A stretch of 34,366 bases of DNA from Streptomyces sp. MBT65 (GCF_016612545.1 NZ_JAENRY010000115.1:1-34366), one strand, 5' to 3'. Shown: positions 1 to 8,646, counted from the stretch's first letter. The notes: generated by a model not told the origin, from the letters alone. Translations and numbers: made by a program.

Positions 1-589
1 CCCCCGGCCCCGTGCCCTCGTACACCCTCGGCACCCCGTGATAGGCCAGCCGCGAAGGCCCCCCGAACACGAACAGGTCCCCGCTCCTCAACTCGACGTC
101 CGTGTACGGCTTCGTACGGGTCTCGGTATTGCCGAAGCGGAAGACGCAGGTGTCACCGAGGCTGAGCGAGACGACGGGCGCATCGGATTTCTCGTCGCTG
201 TCGCGGTGCATGCCCATACGTGCGTCGCCGTCGTAGAAATTGATCAGGGCGATGTCGTACGACGCCGTCGGCGCCCCCAGTGCGTCGGTGACCGCTCGCT
301 GCCCCAGGTCGTCGAGCCAGGTCGGGAAGGGTTTCACGGGGGTGCCGTCGCCGTCGGTCGTCGTGCGGGAGTAGGCGTACGGGTACCAGTGCCAGCCCAG
401 GCACACCTGCCGGGCGGTCATCGTGCCGCCGCCGGGTGTGCGGACCGTGCGCAGACCGGCGGGCGGCCGGGCCCACTCGCGGCAGGCCGTCAGGAGCTCG
501 CGCCGGCGGTCCGGGTCGAGCCAGTCCGGCAGGTGCACCGCACCCGGCGCGACCTCCGTGCGGGCCCTCGGAAACAGCTCGGCGTCCAT
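1..589 (-). CDS. AlkB-like 2-oxoglutarate/Fe(II) dioxygenase (partial, 3' end outside window)
   Basis: Reading leftward from ATG at 589, about 196 residues are visible before the window edge. The frame begins MDAELFPRARTEVAPG. It contains the dioxygenase core: an N-F-Y motif (LINFYDGDARMGMHRD) with the HxD iron ligands in MHRD, then SLSLGDTCVFRFG, and near the visible end RLAYHGVPRV, which supplies the second histidine. This order matches AlkB-family enzymes that oxidatively remove alkyl groups from damaged DNA or RNA bases, with 2-oxoglutarate as co-substrate. Streptomyces homologues are around 210-220 residues, so only the C-terminal tip, including the usual arginines, is missing. An AGGA lies about 8 bases before the ATG. 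The gene is divergent from the methyltransferase, with a 56-bp gap. The family is secure; whether the substrate is DNA, RNA or protein is not decided. Confidence 0.86.
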   Translation of the reverse strand, partial: MDAELFPRARTEVAPGAVHLPDWLDPDRRRELLTACREWARPPAGLRTVRTPGGGTMTARQVCLGWHWYPYAYSRTTTDGDGTPVKPFPTWLDDLGQRAVTDALGAPTASYDIALINFYDGDARMGMHRDSDEKSDAPVVSLSLGDTCVFRFGNTETRTKPYTDVELRSGDLFVFGGPSRLAYHGVPRVYEGTGPG

Positions 590-645
590 GGGCCCATCCT
601 GCCCCGACCGGCCATGAGCTGGCACTCGGTTAGCCTTGGCGCACG

Positions 646-1800
646 ATGGACGACCATATCGACCGAATGACGACTCCGTGGGGCGAGCGCGCCCTGGCCC
701 GCTTCCCCGAGGACCCGCGCGACCGGCTGCGCGCCTGGGACGCCTCCGACGAATACCTTCTGCGGCAGCTCGCGGAACAGGACACCCCGCTGTCCGGCAC
801 GGTCGTGATCGTGGGCGACCGTTGGGGCGCCCTGACCACGGCACTCGCGGAGCACGGCCCGGTGCAGATCACTGACTCGTTCCTCACCCAGGAGGCCACC
901 AGGGCGAACCTCGCGCGCAACGAGGTCGACGCGACTTCCGTACGGCTGCTCACCACCCAGGATCCGCCGCCCGAGCGCGTCGCCGTCCTGCTGGTGCGGG
1001 TGCCCAAGAGCCTCGCGCTGCTGGAGGACCAGTTGCTGCGGCTGGCGCCCGCGGTGCACGCGGACACGGTCGTCGTGGGCACCGGCATGGTGAAGGAGAT
1101 CCACACCTCGACACTGAAGCTGTTCGAGCGGATCCTCGGCCCGACCCGGACCTCGCTGGCCGAGAAGAAGGCCCGGCTGATCCACTGCACGCCACGGTCC
1201 TCGGGGACGCGTGCCGCCAACCCTTGGCCGCACAGCTACGCCCTGCCGGACGGCATCGGTGTGGTGTCGGGGCGGACCGTGGTCAACCACGCGGGTGTGT
1301 TCTGCGCCGAGCGCCTCGACATCGGCACCCGTTTCCTCCTCCAGCATCTGCCCCCGAGTCGCGGTCTGCGCCGGGTCGTCGACCTCGGGTGCGGCAACGG
1401 TGTCGTCGGTACGGCGGTGTCGCTGGCCGATCCGGAGGCCGAAGTCCTGTTCGTGGACGAGTCGTTCCAGGCCGTCGCGTCGGCCGAGGCCACGTACAAG
1501 GCCAACGGGGTACCGGGGCATGCCGAGTTCAGGGTCGGGGACGGGCTGGTCGGGGTGGCGGCCGACAGTGTCGACCTCGTGCTCAACAATCCGCCGTTCC
1601 ACTCCCATCAGGCGACGACGGACGCGACGGCCTGGCGGATGTTCAGCGGGGCGCGGCGCGCGCTGCGGCCGGGCGGTGAGCTGTGGGTGATCGGCAACCG
1701 TCATCTCGCCTACCACGTGAAGCTGAAGCGGCTGTTCGGCAACAGTCAACTGGTCGCCAGCGACTCGAAGTTCGTGGTGCTGAAGGCCGTCAAGCGGTAG
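646..1800 (+). CDS. RlmG/RsmC-like class I SAM-dependent rRNA (guanine-N2) methyltransferase
   Basis: A protein of 384 residues, close to the 378 of E. coli RlmG. Its N-terminal half resembles the degenerate methyltransferase domain of the RsmC/RlmG family. The C-terminal half has the active Rossmann domain: VVDLGCGNGVVG (SAM-binding motif I), a motif II acidic residue in LFVDES, and the catalytic NNPPFH, which is diagnostic of N2-guanine methylation of 16S or 23S rRNA. RlmG is slightly favoured over RsmC because of length and the arrangement of the two halves. ATG at 646 gives the full frame; ATG at 667 (MTTPWGERALARFPED) is an equally plausible start, since neither has a strong ribosome site. 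The 3' end overlaps the convergent aldolase gene by 11 bp. The protein acts on ribosomal subunits in the cytoplasm. Confidence 0.88.
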   Translation: MDDHIDRMTTPWGERALARFPEDPRDRLRAWDASDEYLLRQLAEQDTPLSGTVVIVGDRWGALTTALAEHGPVQITDSFLTQEATRANLARNEVDATSVRLLTTQDPPPERVAVLLVRVPKSLALLEDQLLRLAPAVHADTVVVGTGMVKEIHTSTLKLFERILGPTRTSLAEKKARLIHCTPRSSGTRAANPWPHSYALPDGIGVVSGRTVVNHAGVFCAERLDIGTRFLLQHLPPSRGLRRVVDLGCGNGVVGTAVSLADPEAEVLFVDESFQAVASAEATYKANGVPGHAEFRVGDGLVGVAADSVDLVLNNPPFHSHQATTDATAWRMFSGARRALRPGGELWVIGNRHLAYHVKLKRLFGNSQLVASDSKFVVLKAVKR

Positions 1801-2659
1801 CCGGACGCCTTCCGTCGAGCAGGGCGACGATGCGGGCCACCGCGTCCGCCATCGCCTCCCGGGCCGCGCTCAGGTAGGTGCGGGAGTCGACCGCCTCGGG
1901 GTGCGCGGCGAGGTGGGCGCGGATCGCGCCGGTCATCGCGAGGTTGAGGGCCGTGCCCACGTTGACCTTGGCGATGCCTCCGGCGACGGCCGCGGTCAGT
2001 TCGTCGTCGGGGACTCCCGAGGAGCCGTGCAGGACGAGGGGGACGTCCAGGGTGGCGGTGAGCCGCTTGAGGAGGTCGTGGTCGAGGGTGGCGGTACGGG
2101 TCGTCATGGCGTGCGAGCTGCCGATGGCGACGGCGAGCGCGTCCACGCCGGAGTCGGCGACGAAGGCGCGGGCCCGGTCGGGTTCGGTGCGGGCGCCGGG
2201 TGCGTGGGGGGCCAAGGGCGGCTCGCCGTTCTTGCCGCCGACCTCTCCCAACTCGGCCTCGATCCACAGCCCTTGGGCGTGTGCCCAGTCGGCGGCGGCG
2301 CGGGTCGCGGTGAGGTTCTCGGCATAGGGCAGGCGGGCCGCGTCGTACATGACGGAGCTGAAACCGGCGCCGGGTGCCTGTCGTAGCAGGTCGTCGCTCT
2401 GGACGTGGTCGAGGTGCAACGCGACGGGTACGGCGGCCCGTTCGGCGGCGGCGACGGCCGCGCGGGCGAGCGGGAGGAGGCGGCCGTTGCGGAACTTGAC
2501 GGCGTTCTCGCTGACTTGGAGGACCACGGGCGAGTCGGCGGACTCGGCGCCGGCGACGACGGCCTCGATGTGTTCCAGCGTGATGATGTTGAAGGCGGCG
2601 ACGGCGGAGCGGGCCTCGGCGGCTCGGGTGACGAGTTCGCCGGTGGTGACGAGGGGCAT
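1790..2659 (-). CDS. Class II fructose/tagatose-bisphosphate aldolase family protein
   Basis: A 289-residue zinc-dependent aldolase of the FbaA/GatY/KbaY family. It would cleave a ketose bisphosphate to dihydroxyacetone phosphate and glyceraldehyde phosphate. Landmarks in order: N-terminal VAAFNIITLEHIEAVV, the HLDH motif carrying a zinc-ligand His and the catalytic Asp, GGKNGEPP on the active-site side, AIGSSHAM with the second His, VLHGSSGVPD with the third His, and KVNVGT for phosphate binding. GGAG lies 5 bases before the ATG. It is 16 bp downstream of the SIS gene on the same strand, so the two are one operon. Partnership with an AgaS-like isomerase and a DeoR/AgaR-like regulator suggests tagatose-1,6-bisphosphate cleavage in amino-sugar breakdown, rather than central glycolysis. 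The substrate is inferred from context only. Confidence 0.88.
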   Translation of the reverse strand: MPLVTTGELVTRAAEARSAVAAFNIITLEHIEAVVAGAESADSPVVLQVSENAVKFRNGRLLPLARAAVAAAERAAVPVALHLDHVQSDDLLRQAPGAGFSSVMYDAARLPYAENLTATRAAADWAHAQGLWIEAELGEVGGKNGEPPLAPHAPGARTEPDRARAFVADSGVDALAVAIGSSHAMTTRTATLDHDLLKRLTATLDVPLVLHGSSGVPDDELTAAVAGGIAKVNVGTALNLAMTGAIRAHLAAHPEAVDSRTYLSAAREAMADAVARIVALLDGRRPATA

Positions 2660-2675
2660 GGCCTCTCCAGTCCTT

Positions 2676-3557
2676 TCAGGGGGCGAGGATCACCGAGCGG
2701 GTGAGGTGGCGCGGGCGGTCGGGGTCGAGGTCGCGGTGTGCGGCGACGGCGACCGCGAGGCGCTGGGCGCGGACGAGTTCGGCGAGCGGGTCGAGGCCGC
2801 CCTCGATCCACAACCCGCCGGTGGCGCCCACCTGTTGGGCGAGTCCCTCGGGTGCCTCGCCGAGCATCCAGGTGGCGGTGCCGTGGGTGGTGATGCTGAT
2901 CGGGCCGTGGCGGTACTCCATCGCCGGGTAGGCCTCGGTCCAGGACAGCGAGGCCTCGCGCATCTTGAGCCCGGCCTCGTTGGCGAGGCCGACCGTCCAG
3001 CCCCGGCCGAGGAAGGTGAACTGGGTGCAGGCGACGAGCTGTTGGGACAGTTCGGCGGCGAGCGCGGTGCGGGCGTCGGCGACCACGGCGTCGGTGTGCA
3101 GGCCCAGATGGGCGCGGAGCAGGGTGACCGCGGTGGTCGCGAACCGGGTCTGCACGACGGAGCGTTCGTCGGCGAAGTCGAGGACCACGATCTCGTCGGC
3201 GGCCGTCATGACCGGGGTGTGCGGGTCGGCGGTGATCGCGGTGGTGCGGGTGCGGCCCCTCAACTGCCCGAGGAGTTCCAGCACTTCGGTGGTCGTGCCG
3301 GAGCGGGTGAGGGCGAGGACCCGGTCGTACGAGCGGCCGTGGGGGAACTCGGAGGCGGCGAAGGCGTCGGTCTCGCCCTGGCCCGAGTCCTCGCGCAGGG
3401 CGGCGACGGCCTGGGCCATGAAGTACGAGGTGCCGCAGCCGACGATCGCGACCCGCTCACCCGGCGCCGGCAGCGCGTCCCGGTGCTCCGGCGCCTGTGA
3501 GACGGCGTGTATCCAGCACTCGGGCTGGCTGTTCAGTTCGTCCTCGACATAGGTCAT
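2676..3557 (-). CDS. SIS-domain sugar isomerase/deaminase (AgaS/GlmS-C-like)
   Basis: A 293-residue protein with two sugar-isomerase (SIS) domains. The first contains IVGCGTSYFMAQAVAA, LALTRSGTTTEVLELL and AITADPHTPVM. The second contains FLGRGWTVGLANEAGLKMREA followed by EYRHGPIS, both typical of the GlmS C-terminal half and of AgaS deaminase/isomerases that bind phosphorylated amino sugars. There is no glutamine amidotransferase domain, so it is not a full GlmS. I chose ATG at 3557 because GGGGAGGGG precedes it at proper spacing; the frame stays open to 3620 but nothing supports starting there. It is the first gene of a two-gene operon with the aldolase and is divergent from the DeoR-type gene. 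The likely role is ketose/aldose isomerisation with deamination of an amino-sugar phosphate in the cytoplasm. No kinase or transporter for the sugar lies in the window. Confidence 0.87.
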   Translation of the reverse strand: MTYVEDELNSQPECWIHAVSQAPEHRDALPAPGERVAIVGCGTSYFMAQAVAALREDSGQGETDAFAASEFPHGRSYDRVLALTRSGTTTEVLELLGQLRGRTRTTAITADPHTPVMTAADEIVVLDFADERSVVQTRFATTAVTLLRAHLGLHTDAVVADARTALAAELSQQLVACTQFTFLGRGWTVGLANEAGLKMREASLSWTEAYPAMEYRHGPISITTHGTATWMLGEAPEGLAQQVGATGGLWIEGGLDPLAELVRAQRLAVAVAAHRDLDPDRPRHLTRSVILAP

Positions 3558-3592
3558 GCCGTACCCCTCCCCAGTAATGCTCGTTCCTGCAA

Positions 3593-3623
3593 GATATAGC
3601 GAGCTTTCGAGCACAATCAAGCA
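3593..3623 (-). promoter_or_regulatory. Promoter of the SIS-aldolase operon with repeated DeoR-type half-sites
   Basis: Read on the minus strand there is a -35-like TTGATT (3615-3620), a 16-bp spacer and a -10-like TATATC (3593-3598), pointing at the SIS start at 3557. Three related units lie across it on the plus strand: GCGAGC (3599-3604), TCGAGCA (3607-3613) and TCAAGCA (3617-3623), stepping about 8 to 10 bp. An opposite-facing TGCTCG lies at 3578-3583. AT-rich sequence is rare here, so the promoter stands out. The regulator of 3682-4461 is the obvious ligand, by inference. Confidence 0.5.
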
Positions 3624-3681
3624 ATCAGGTGCGGGTGGTGTGCGTTAGGGTCGCCGGAGAATCGAGGAACGGAGAGTGCGG

Positions 3682-4461
3682 ATGTCGCGCGACGCCCGCT
3701 GGAAGGCGCTGCTGGAGCTGCTCGTGGAACGCGGGCGGCTCGACGTCGAGGAGGCCGCGGCCGACCTCGCGGTGTCGGCCGCGACGATCCGCCGTGACTT
3801 CGACCAACTCGCCGAGCAGCAGATGCTGGTGCGCACCCGGGGCGGCGCCGTGGTGCACGGGGTGTCGTACGAACTGCCGTTGCGCTACAAGACCGCCCGG
3901 CACGCCTCCGAGAAGCAGCGCATCGCCAAGGCGGTGGCCGAACTCGTCGCGCCCGGCGAGGCGGTGGGCCTGACCGGCGGCACGACGACCACGGAGGTGG
4001 CCCGCGCCCTGGCCGTGCGCGGCGATCTCACGACCGGAACGCCCGCGCTGACCATCGTGACGAACGCGCTCAACATCGCCAACGAGCTTGCCGTACGGCC
4101 CCAGTTCAAGATCGTGCTGACCGGTGGGGTCGCGCGACCGCAGTCGTACGAACTCGTCGGGCCGCTCGCGGACGGGGTGCTCTCGCAGATCACCGTCGAT
4201 GTGGCGGTGCTCGGTGTGGTCGCCTTCGATGTGACGCACGGCGCGGCTGCGCACGACGAGGCGGAGGCCGCGATCAACCGGCTGCTGTGCGAGCGGGCCG
4301 AGCGGGTGGTCGTCGCGGCCGACTCCAGCAAGCTCGGCCAGCGGGCCTTCGCCCGGATCTGTTCGGCGGAGTCGGTGGACACGCTGGTGACGGACTCGGC
4401 GGTGGGGCCGGACATGGTGCGGCGGTTCGAGGAGGCGGGGCTCAGGGTCGTCACGGTGTGA
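3682..4461 (+). CDS. DeoR/GlpR/AgaR-family transcriptional repressor
   Basis: A 259-residue regulator with the classic DeoR layout. The N-terminal winged helix-turn-helix is RWKALLELLVERGRLDVEE followed by LAVSAATIRRDFDQLAEQQ and the wing RTRGGAVV. The C-terminal DeoR sensor domain has the phosphate-sugar signature GLTGGTTTTEVARAL, IVTNALNIANEL, IVLTGGVARPQSYELVGPLA and VVAADSSKLGQRAF. Members bind phosphorylated sugars and release operator DNA. ATG at 3682 is preferred because GGAG ends 6 bases upstream; GTG at 3676 is too close to that site. It is divergent from the SIS-aldolase operon across a 124-bp region with repeated half-sites, so it most likely represses that operon and perhaps itself. 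A TAGGGT (3646-3651) upstream could be its -10. Confidence 0.9.
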   Translation: MSRDARWKALLELLVERGRLDVEEAAADLAVSAATIRRDFDQLAEQQMLVRTRGGAVVHGVSYELPLRYKTARHASEKQRIAKAVAELVAPGEAVGLTGGTTTTEVARALAVRGDLTTGTPALTIVTNALNIANELAVRPQFKIVLTGGVARPQSYELVGPLADGVLSQITVDVAVLGVVAFDVTHGAAAHDEAEAAINRLLCERAERVVVAADSSKLGQRAFARICSAESVDTLVTDSAVGPDMVRRFEEAGLRVVTV

Positions 4462-4537
4462 CGTCCGTGCCGCTTCGCCCGCGTCCACGTCTCCGAGTCC
4501 GGCGGCTGCTGTCGGTGCCCGGCCATAGCGTGTCCGC

Positions 4538-5908
4538 GTGACCTCATCCTTACAGTCCTACACCTATCTGCACCCGTCGGCCGTGCGCGCGTCCGCGGGC
4601 GGGCGCACCCTCGCGCTGGAGACCTCCGGCGGGGCCACGCCGGCCGGTGCGGCGGCCCATCCGCACTTCTTCAGCGGCTTTCTGACCGCGCCGACCGCCG
4701 CGGCGGCGGCACTGCTGGCGGTCGCCGACGTGGCGGCCACCCGCTACTACCGGCCGGCCGCGCCGGCCTCGTTGGACCCGGTGGTGACGGCCGACGGCGA
4801 CCGGCTGCGGATGGAGTCCTTCTCCGGCTGCTGCGGTGTCTACGCCCGCCTCGACGTGCTCGCCCCCGGGCTCGACGGTGACGACATCGGCCACGGCACC
4901 ACGAACGTCGACATCAACCTCCCGCTGCGCCGGGCGCTCGCCGCACTCGGCGGTCTGGATCCCCTGCAACTGACCGTCGGCCCGGAGGAGTTGGAGGTCA
5001 GGACCTTCGACGGCCGGTTCGTGGAGAAGCGGGTCCCCCTGCCGGAGCGGTGGCTGCGCGGTTTCGCCGAGGCCCAGGTGCTCGCGGCGGGCTTCACCCT
5101 GCGCGCCGAGGTGCCGGCGGCGGAGGCCGCGGCGGTCCTGCGCGCACTGCCACGGTCGGGAGCCGCCGGCCGCACGACGCGCTGGCTGATGCCCGCGGGC
5201 CGCACCCTGCGCCCCACGAGCAGACCGGCACCCGGAGCCGTATGCCTGCCCGGACCCGACCGATTGCTGACGCTGCGTCAAGTGCTGCGCCACGCCACGA
5301 CCTTGCGGATCTACGCCCCCGACCTGACGGAGGGGCAGGCCACGGCCGTCGCCTGGGAGTTGGCGCTGCCGGGCATGCGGCTGACGCTCCTGCTCTCGCA
5401 GGACGCGGCACGGGGGTTCTCCGGTGAGGGCGGTGTGCTGTACGACCTCGTCGGCGGCCCGGCGGCGGACGACGCGGACCTCGTCTCGGCCCTGCTGGCC
5501 TGGGAGCCGAGGGTCGAGGTGTCCGAGCTGTCCCGGCTGGCCAATCTGTCTCCTGAGCGGGTCCGGGCCGCGCTGACGGTGCTGGGGACGTCCGGTCAGA
5601 TCGGCTACGACCTCGCGGAGGAGGCGTACTTCCCTCGCCAACTGCCCTACTCCGCGGGCGCCGTGGAGACACGCAACCCCCGGCTGCGCGGAGCACGGGC
5701 CCTGGTCGCCGACGACGCGGTCCGGCTCGACGGCGCGCTGACCCGGGTCGGGAGGGGCGACCAGGTCCATCTGGTCCGTGCCGACGACGCGGGCGAGCTG
5801 AGCTGCACGTGCCTGTGGTGGGCGAAGTACCGGGACGGACGCGGCCCTTGCACCCATGTGCTCGCGGCGCGCATGGTCCGGGACGAGACGACGGAGGCGG
5901 CACTGTGA
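4538..5908 (+). CDS. SWIM zinc-finger protein
   Basis: A 456-residue protein starting at GTG 4538. Near its C-terminus is the SWIM finger SCTCLWWAKYRDGRGPCTHV, with ligands C423, C425, C438 and H440 (CxCx12CxH). The rest is soluble and mostly alpha-beta, with no membrane segment or signal. Residues around 340-385 (VEVSELSRLANLSPERVRAALTVLG) look like a winged-helix. SWIM fingers bind DNA or protein partners, and bacterial ones often sit beside large repeat proteins, MoxR ATPases or VWA proteins. Here the next gene starts inside this one's stop codon (GTGA, 4 bp), so the two products are probably made in fixed proportion and may form a complex. No MoxR or VWA gene is present in the window. The process served is unknown. 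Confidence 0.85.
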   Translation: MTSSLQSYTYLHPSAVRASAGGRTLALETSGGATPAGAAAHPHFFSGFLTAPTAAAAALLAVADVAATRYYRPAAPASLDPVVTADGDRLRMESFSGCCGVYARLDVLAPGLDGDDIGHGTTNVDINLPLRRALAALGGLDPLQLTVGPEELEVRTFDGRFVEKRVPLPERWLRGFAEAQVLAAGFTLRAEVPAAEAAAVLRALPRSGAAGRTTRWLMPAGRTLRPTSRPAPGAVCLPGPDRLLTLRQVLRHATTLRIYAPDLTEGQATAVAWELALPGMRLTLLLSQDAARGFSGEGGVLYDLVGGPAADDADLVSALLAWEPRVEVSELSRLANLSPERVRAALTVLGTSGQIGYDLAEEAYFPRQLPYSAGAVETRNPRLRGARALVADDAVRLDGALTRVGRGDQVHLVRADDAGELSCTCLWWAKYRDGRGPCTHVLAARMVRDETTEAAL

Positions 5909-8565
5909 GACTGCTGGAACTCGCGGAAGCCGGCGAACTCGCCGCAGTGGTCGAAGAGTTGGGCACGCTGACCGTGGAGCGGCGCGCCACGTGCGCGAAG
6001 GACACGGCGGCCCTTCGGGAGGCGTTACAGGAGACCCGGTACCAGCGGCCCCAGGAGGAGGTCGCCGCCTGGTACGCCGCGGATCTGGGGTGCCAGGTCA
6101 CGCCAGAGACCGCTGCGGACTGGCTCGCGCGGCACCATCAGGCGATCCGGCCCGACGCCTGGGCGATCGACGTCCTCGACCTGTACCCCGTTGCCTGGCA
6201 GGCCGAGTTGGTCGCACGGCTCGACGACCAGGGGGTGCGGATGTCCGTCGGCTGGCTCAGGGTCGTGGAGCATGTCGTACGGACCACGGGCTGCCCGGCG
6301 CCGACGACGGACCCGTTCCTCTTCTACTGGCTGCCCGACCGCGCGGGCGACCACGGCGAGCGGCCCGGACATCTGCGGGGCGGGGCGCCGGGAGCGAACC
6401 TGGCGGAGCGGCTGCGTGCCGACGACTTCACCCCGGTACTCCTGCCCCTGATCGTGGCGCACCCGGCGCGTTTCGTCACCAACCGCACGTACTGGCTGGA
6501 CCTGTTGACCGGCCTCGCCGCCGACGGCCTGATCGATCGCGAGGAGCTCGTCCGCAATCTCTTCGCGGACCTGGCGAATGATCCACCGCACCCGCACCAC
6601 GGCTGGGAGATCGTGCACTCACTGGCCCTCACACCGTCGGAACACGCCCTGGTCGCGGACGAACGCGCCGCACTCGTCGAGCGTCCGCTCGGCCGTCTCC
6701 TCCAGGACGGAACCCGCATGGAGACGGCGCCGCCCCTCGCCTTCCTGCGTGCCCTGGCACCCGCACCGGCCGAGAACGCGGTGGTCGTGCGGGACCATGT
6801 GGCCCTGCTGGACGGGTCGTTGCCGGTGGCCGCCTACGCCCAGGAGATCTTGGCCGGGGTGGACGAGGCGGGGCTGCTGGAGCCCGACGTCCTCACCGAG
6901 ATCTGCGAACGGTTCCTGCTGCGGCCGGAGAAGAAGCTTGTCAGGGCCCAACTGTCTTGGCTCGACCGGGAGATCCGGCGGGACCCTACGCGTGCCGCCC
7001 GTGTCCTGGTCGACGCGGCGATGGCCTTCGACCACCGGGACGCGTCCTTGCAGGAGCGCGCTCTCGACGTGGTCGCCCGACACCTCAGCCGTGCCGGGGA
7101 CACGGCGTTGCCGGAACTGCGGACGGCCGCCGGGCGGCTCGGCCCCGGCCTCGCGGAACGAGCCGCCGAACTGCTCGGCATATCCCGGGATACCGACGCC
7201 GTGGAGCAGGTCGCCGACGTACTGCCCGTCCTGACCGGCCCCCGACCGGTGCCAGGGCCCATCGCGACGGCCGTCGAGGTCGCGCAGGAGGTCGCGGCGG
7301 TCGTCGCGGACGACTGGGACGTGGTGCCGTTCGAACGCGCCCTGGACGGGCTGGTCCGCCACGCCCACCGCGATCGGGGCGCACTGTCCGAGGCGCTGGG
7401 TCCGGTCGTGCGCAGAACACCCCGCGAGAGGTACGACTGCACGCAGTCCGACCTCTACGACGTGGCACGGGCGGTACGGGGCGACGAGCCGAGGGACAAC
7501 GCCGTCCAACGGCGCGGGGGCAGCCCGTACGCCCGCGTCCCCTCCCTCGCCGGAGCCATGCTCATGGCGCGGCTGACCGAGGCGATTGACGTCATCGAGT
7601 CCGGCACCCAGCCGTTCCTGCTGGCCGTGCCGACCCACACCACCGGCGCGCTGGACGCCGCCCAACTGGTGGCGCGGATCAGGGAGTTGGAGGATCTCGA
7701 CATCACCCCCGCGCCGGTCGACCTGGCACAGGCGCTGCTGCGCGTGACCCCCGCCCCGGGTGAGGAGGCGCTGCGCTCGGCCGAGAGGCTGCGTTCGGAC
7801 GCCGGGCGGCGGCTGGCGCGGTGGCTGCGCGAGGGGGGACTGCCGCGTCAGAGCTCGCACCGGGAGGGGTGGCGGGAGCAGAAGCCGGTCAGTTCGTGGG
7901 AGATGTGGTGTACGCCCACCCGACCCGGAGTGGTCGTCGATCCACCGTTCCCGTCTGCCGCGGCGGCGCTGTTCGGGCCGTATCGGCGGCGGAAGACCTC
8001 GCTCGGGGAGCCGGCCGCGCCCTTCTGGGTGGCTCAACTGCCGTACCACCGCGACGAAGTGATGGCACGGGACTACATGGAATCTCCGCAGGCCGGACGG
8101 GGCAGGACCGGGATCCTGCCGCTCGTGGCGGAGTCCGGGGGTCCCGCGGAATACGCGGTGCACCTCACGCTGGCGCTCGACATGAGCATGGATCAGGACG
8201 CGGCGGTGGACGCCCTGCTGGTGCTCGCCGCGCGGGGCCAGTTGGACAGTGGACTGCTCGGAGAACAGATCGAGGTGCTGATACGCGCCCGGTGGCTGGA
8301 GTCGAACCGCGCGCACGACGCGCTGCGCAGCGCGGCCGACACGGGGGCCTACGCCACCGTGTGGTCCGTCCTGGCGGCCGCCCTCCCGGGTCTGCTGCGG
8401 GACACGCCGGTCCGGGGCGCGGGGGCGTTCCTCTCGCTGGGCGTCGTGTGCGCCTCGCACTGCGGCGCCAAGGGCGAGATCCCCGAGGTCACGGCCGTGG
8501 CCGAGCGCACCGGATCGAGTCAACTGGTCAAGAGCGCAAGGCTGTTGCGCGACGCGTTGCGCTGA
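5905..8565 (+). CDS. Large helical partner of the SWIM protein (DUF6493-like)
   Basis: An 886-residue protein. I start it at GTG 5905, which overlaps the SWIM stop codon by 4 bp; the frame is open further upstream, but that part only reads through the SWIM gene. The sequence is rich in Leu, Ala and Arg, without signal peptide or membrane segments. Its mid region (roughly residues 200-480) reads as tandem helical pairs such as YWLDLLTGLAADGLIDREEL and LLDGSLPVAAYAQEILAGVD, consistent with a HEAT/ARM-like solenoid. The C-terminal third carries PFLLAVPTHTTGALDAAQLV and a conserved-looking stretch ending in VDLAQALLRVTP. From memory this matches DUF6493-type proteins that accompany SWIM proteins in actinobacteria; the family name is recall, not a search result. 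No catalytic motif is visible. A scaffold or adaptor role with the SWIM protein is inference. Confidence 0.75.
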   Translation: MRLLELAEAGELAAVVEELGTLTVERRATCAKDTAALREALQETRYQRPQEEVAAWYAADLGCQVTPETAADWLARHHQAIRPDAWAIDVLDLYPVAWQAELVARLDDQGVRMSVGWLRVVEHVVRTTGCPAPTTDPFLFYWLPDRAGDHGERPGHLRGGAPGANLAERLRADDFTPVLLPLIVAHPARFVTNRTYWLDLLTGLAADGLIDREELVRNLFADLANDPPHPHHGWEIVHSLALTPSEHALVADERAALVERPLGRLLQDGTRMETAPPLAFLRALAPAPAENAVVVRDHVALLDGSLPVAAYAQEILAGVDEAGLLEPDVLTEICERFLLRPEKKLVRAQLSWLDREIRRDPTRAARVLVDAAMAFDHRDASLQERALDVVARHLSRAGDTALPELRTAAGRLGPGLAERAAELLGISRDTDAVEQVADVLPVLTGPRPVPGPIATAVEVAQEVAAVVADDWDVVPFERALDGLVRHAHRDRGALSEALGPVVRRTPRERYDCTQSDLYDVARAVRGDEPRDNAVQRRGGSPYARVPSLAGAMLMARLTEAIDVIESGTQPFLLAVPTHTTGALDAAQLVARIRELEDLDITPAPVDLAQALLRVTPAPGEEALRSAERLRSDAGRRLARWLREGGLPRQSSHREGWREQKPVSSWEMWCTPTRPGVVVDPPFPSAAAALFGPYRRRKTSLGEPAAPFWVAQLPYHRDEVMARDYMESPQAGRGRTGILPLVAESGGPAEYAVHLTLALDMSMDQDAAVDALLVLAARGQLDSGLLGEQIEVLIRARWLESNRAHDALRSAADTGAYATVWSVLAAALPGLLRDTPVRGAGAFLSLGVVCASHCGAKGEIPEVTAVAERTGSSQLVKSARLLRDALR

Positions 8566-8597
8566 CCCTCGATCAAAGCCGCGGGAACACGAGTTGT

Positions 8598-8626
8598 GGG
8601 ATGCCTGAGCCGACATCCCGCATCCC
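8598..8626. terminator. Possible bidirectional terminator hairpin between convergent genes
   Basis: Between the stop of the large SWIM partner (8565) and the stop of phospholipase A2 (8647), GGGATGC (8598-8604) can pair with GCATCCC (8620-8626). Alternatively GGGATG can pair with CATCCC (8614-8619), giving a 10-base loop. There is no T-run, which is usual for high-GC actinobacteria. The position between convergent genes supports a terminator, but the stem is short. Confidence 0.4.
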
Positions 8627-8646
8627 GGACCGTGGTTGACGGTGCG

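Noticed and set aside
490..1749. Long minus-strand reading frame of about 419 codons antisense to the methyltransferase
   Set aside because: Arg/Gly/His-rich composition with no domain pattern; a by-product of GC-rich third positions opposite a gene with clear SAM and NPPF motifs.
4538..8565. A known anti-phage defence operon
   Set aside because: No nuclease, NTPase, TIR, reverse transcriptase or toxin motif is visible in either protein; only the general SWIM-module resemblance remains.
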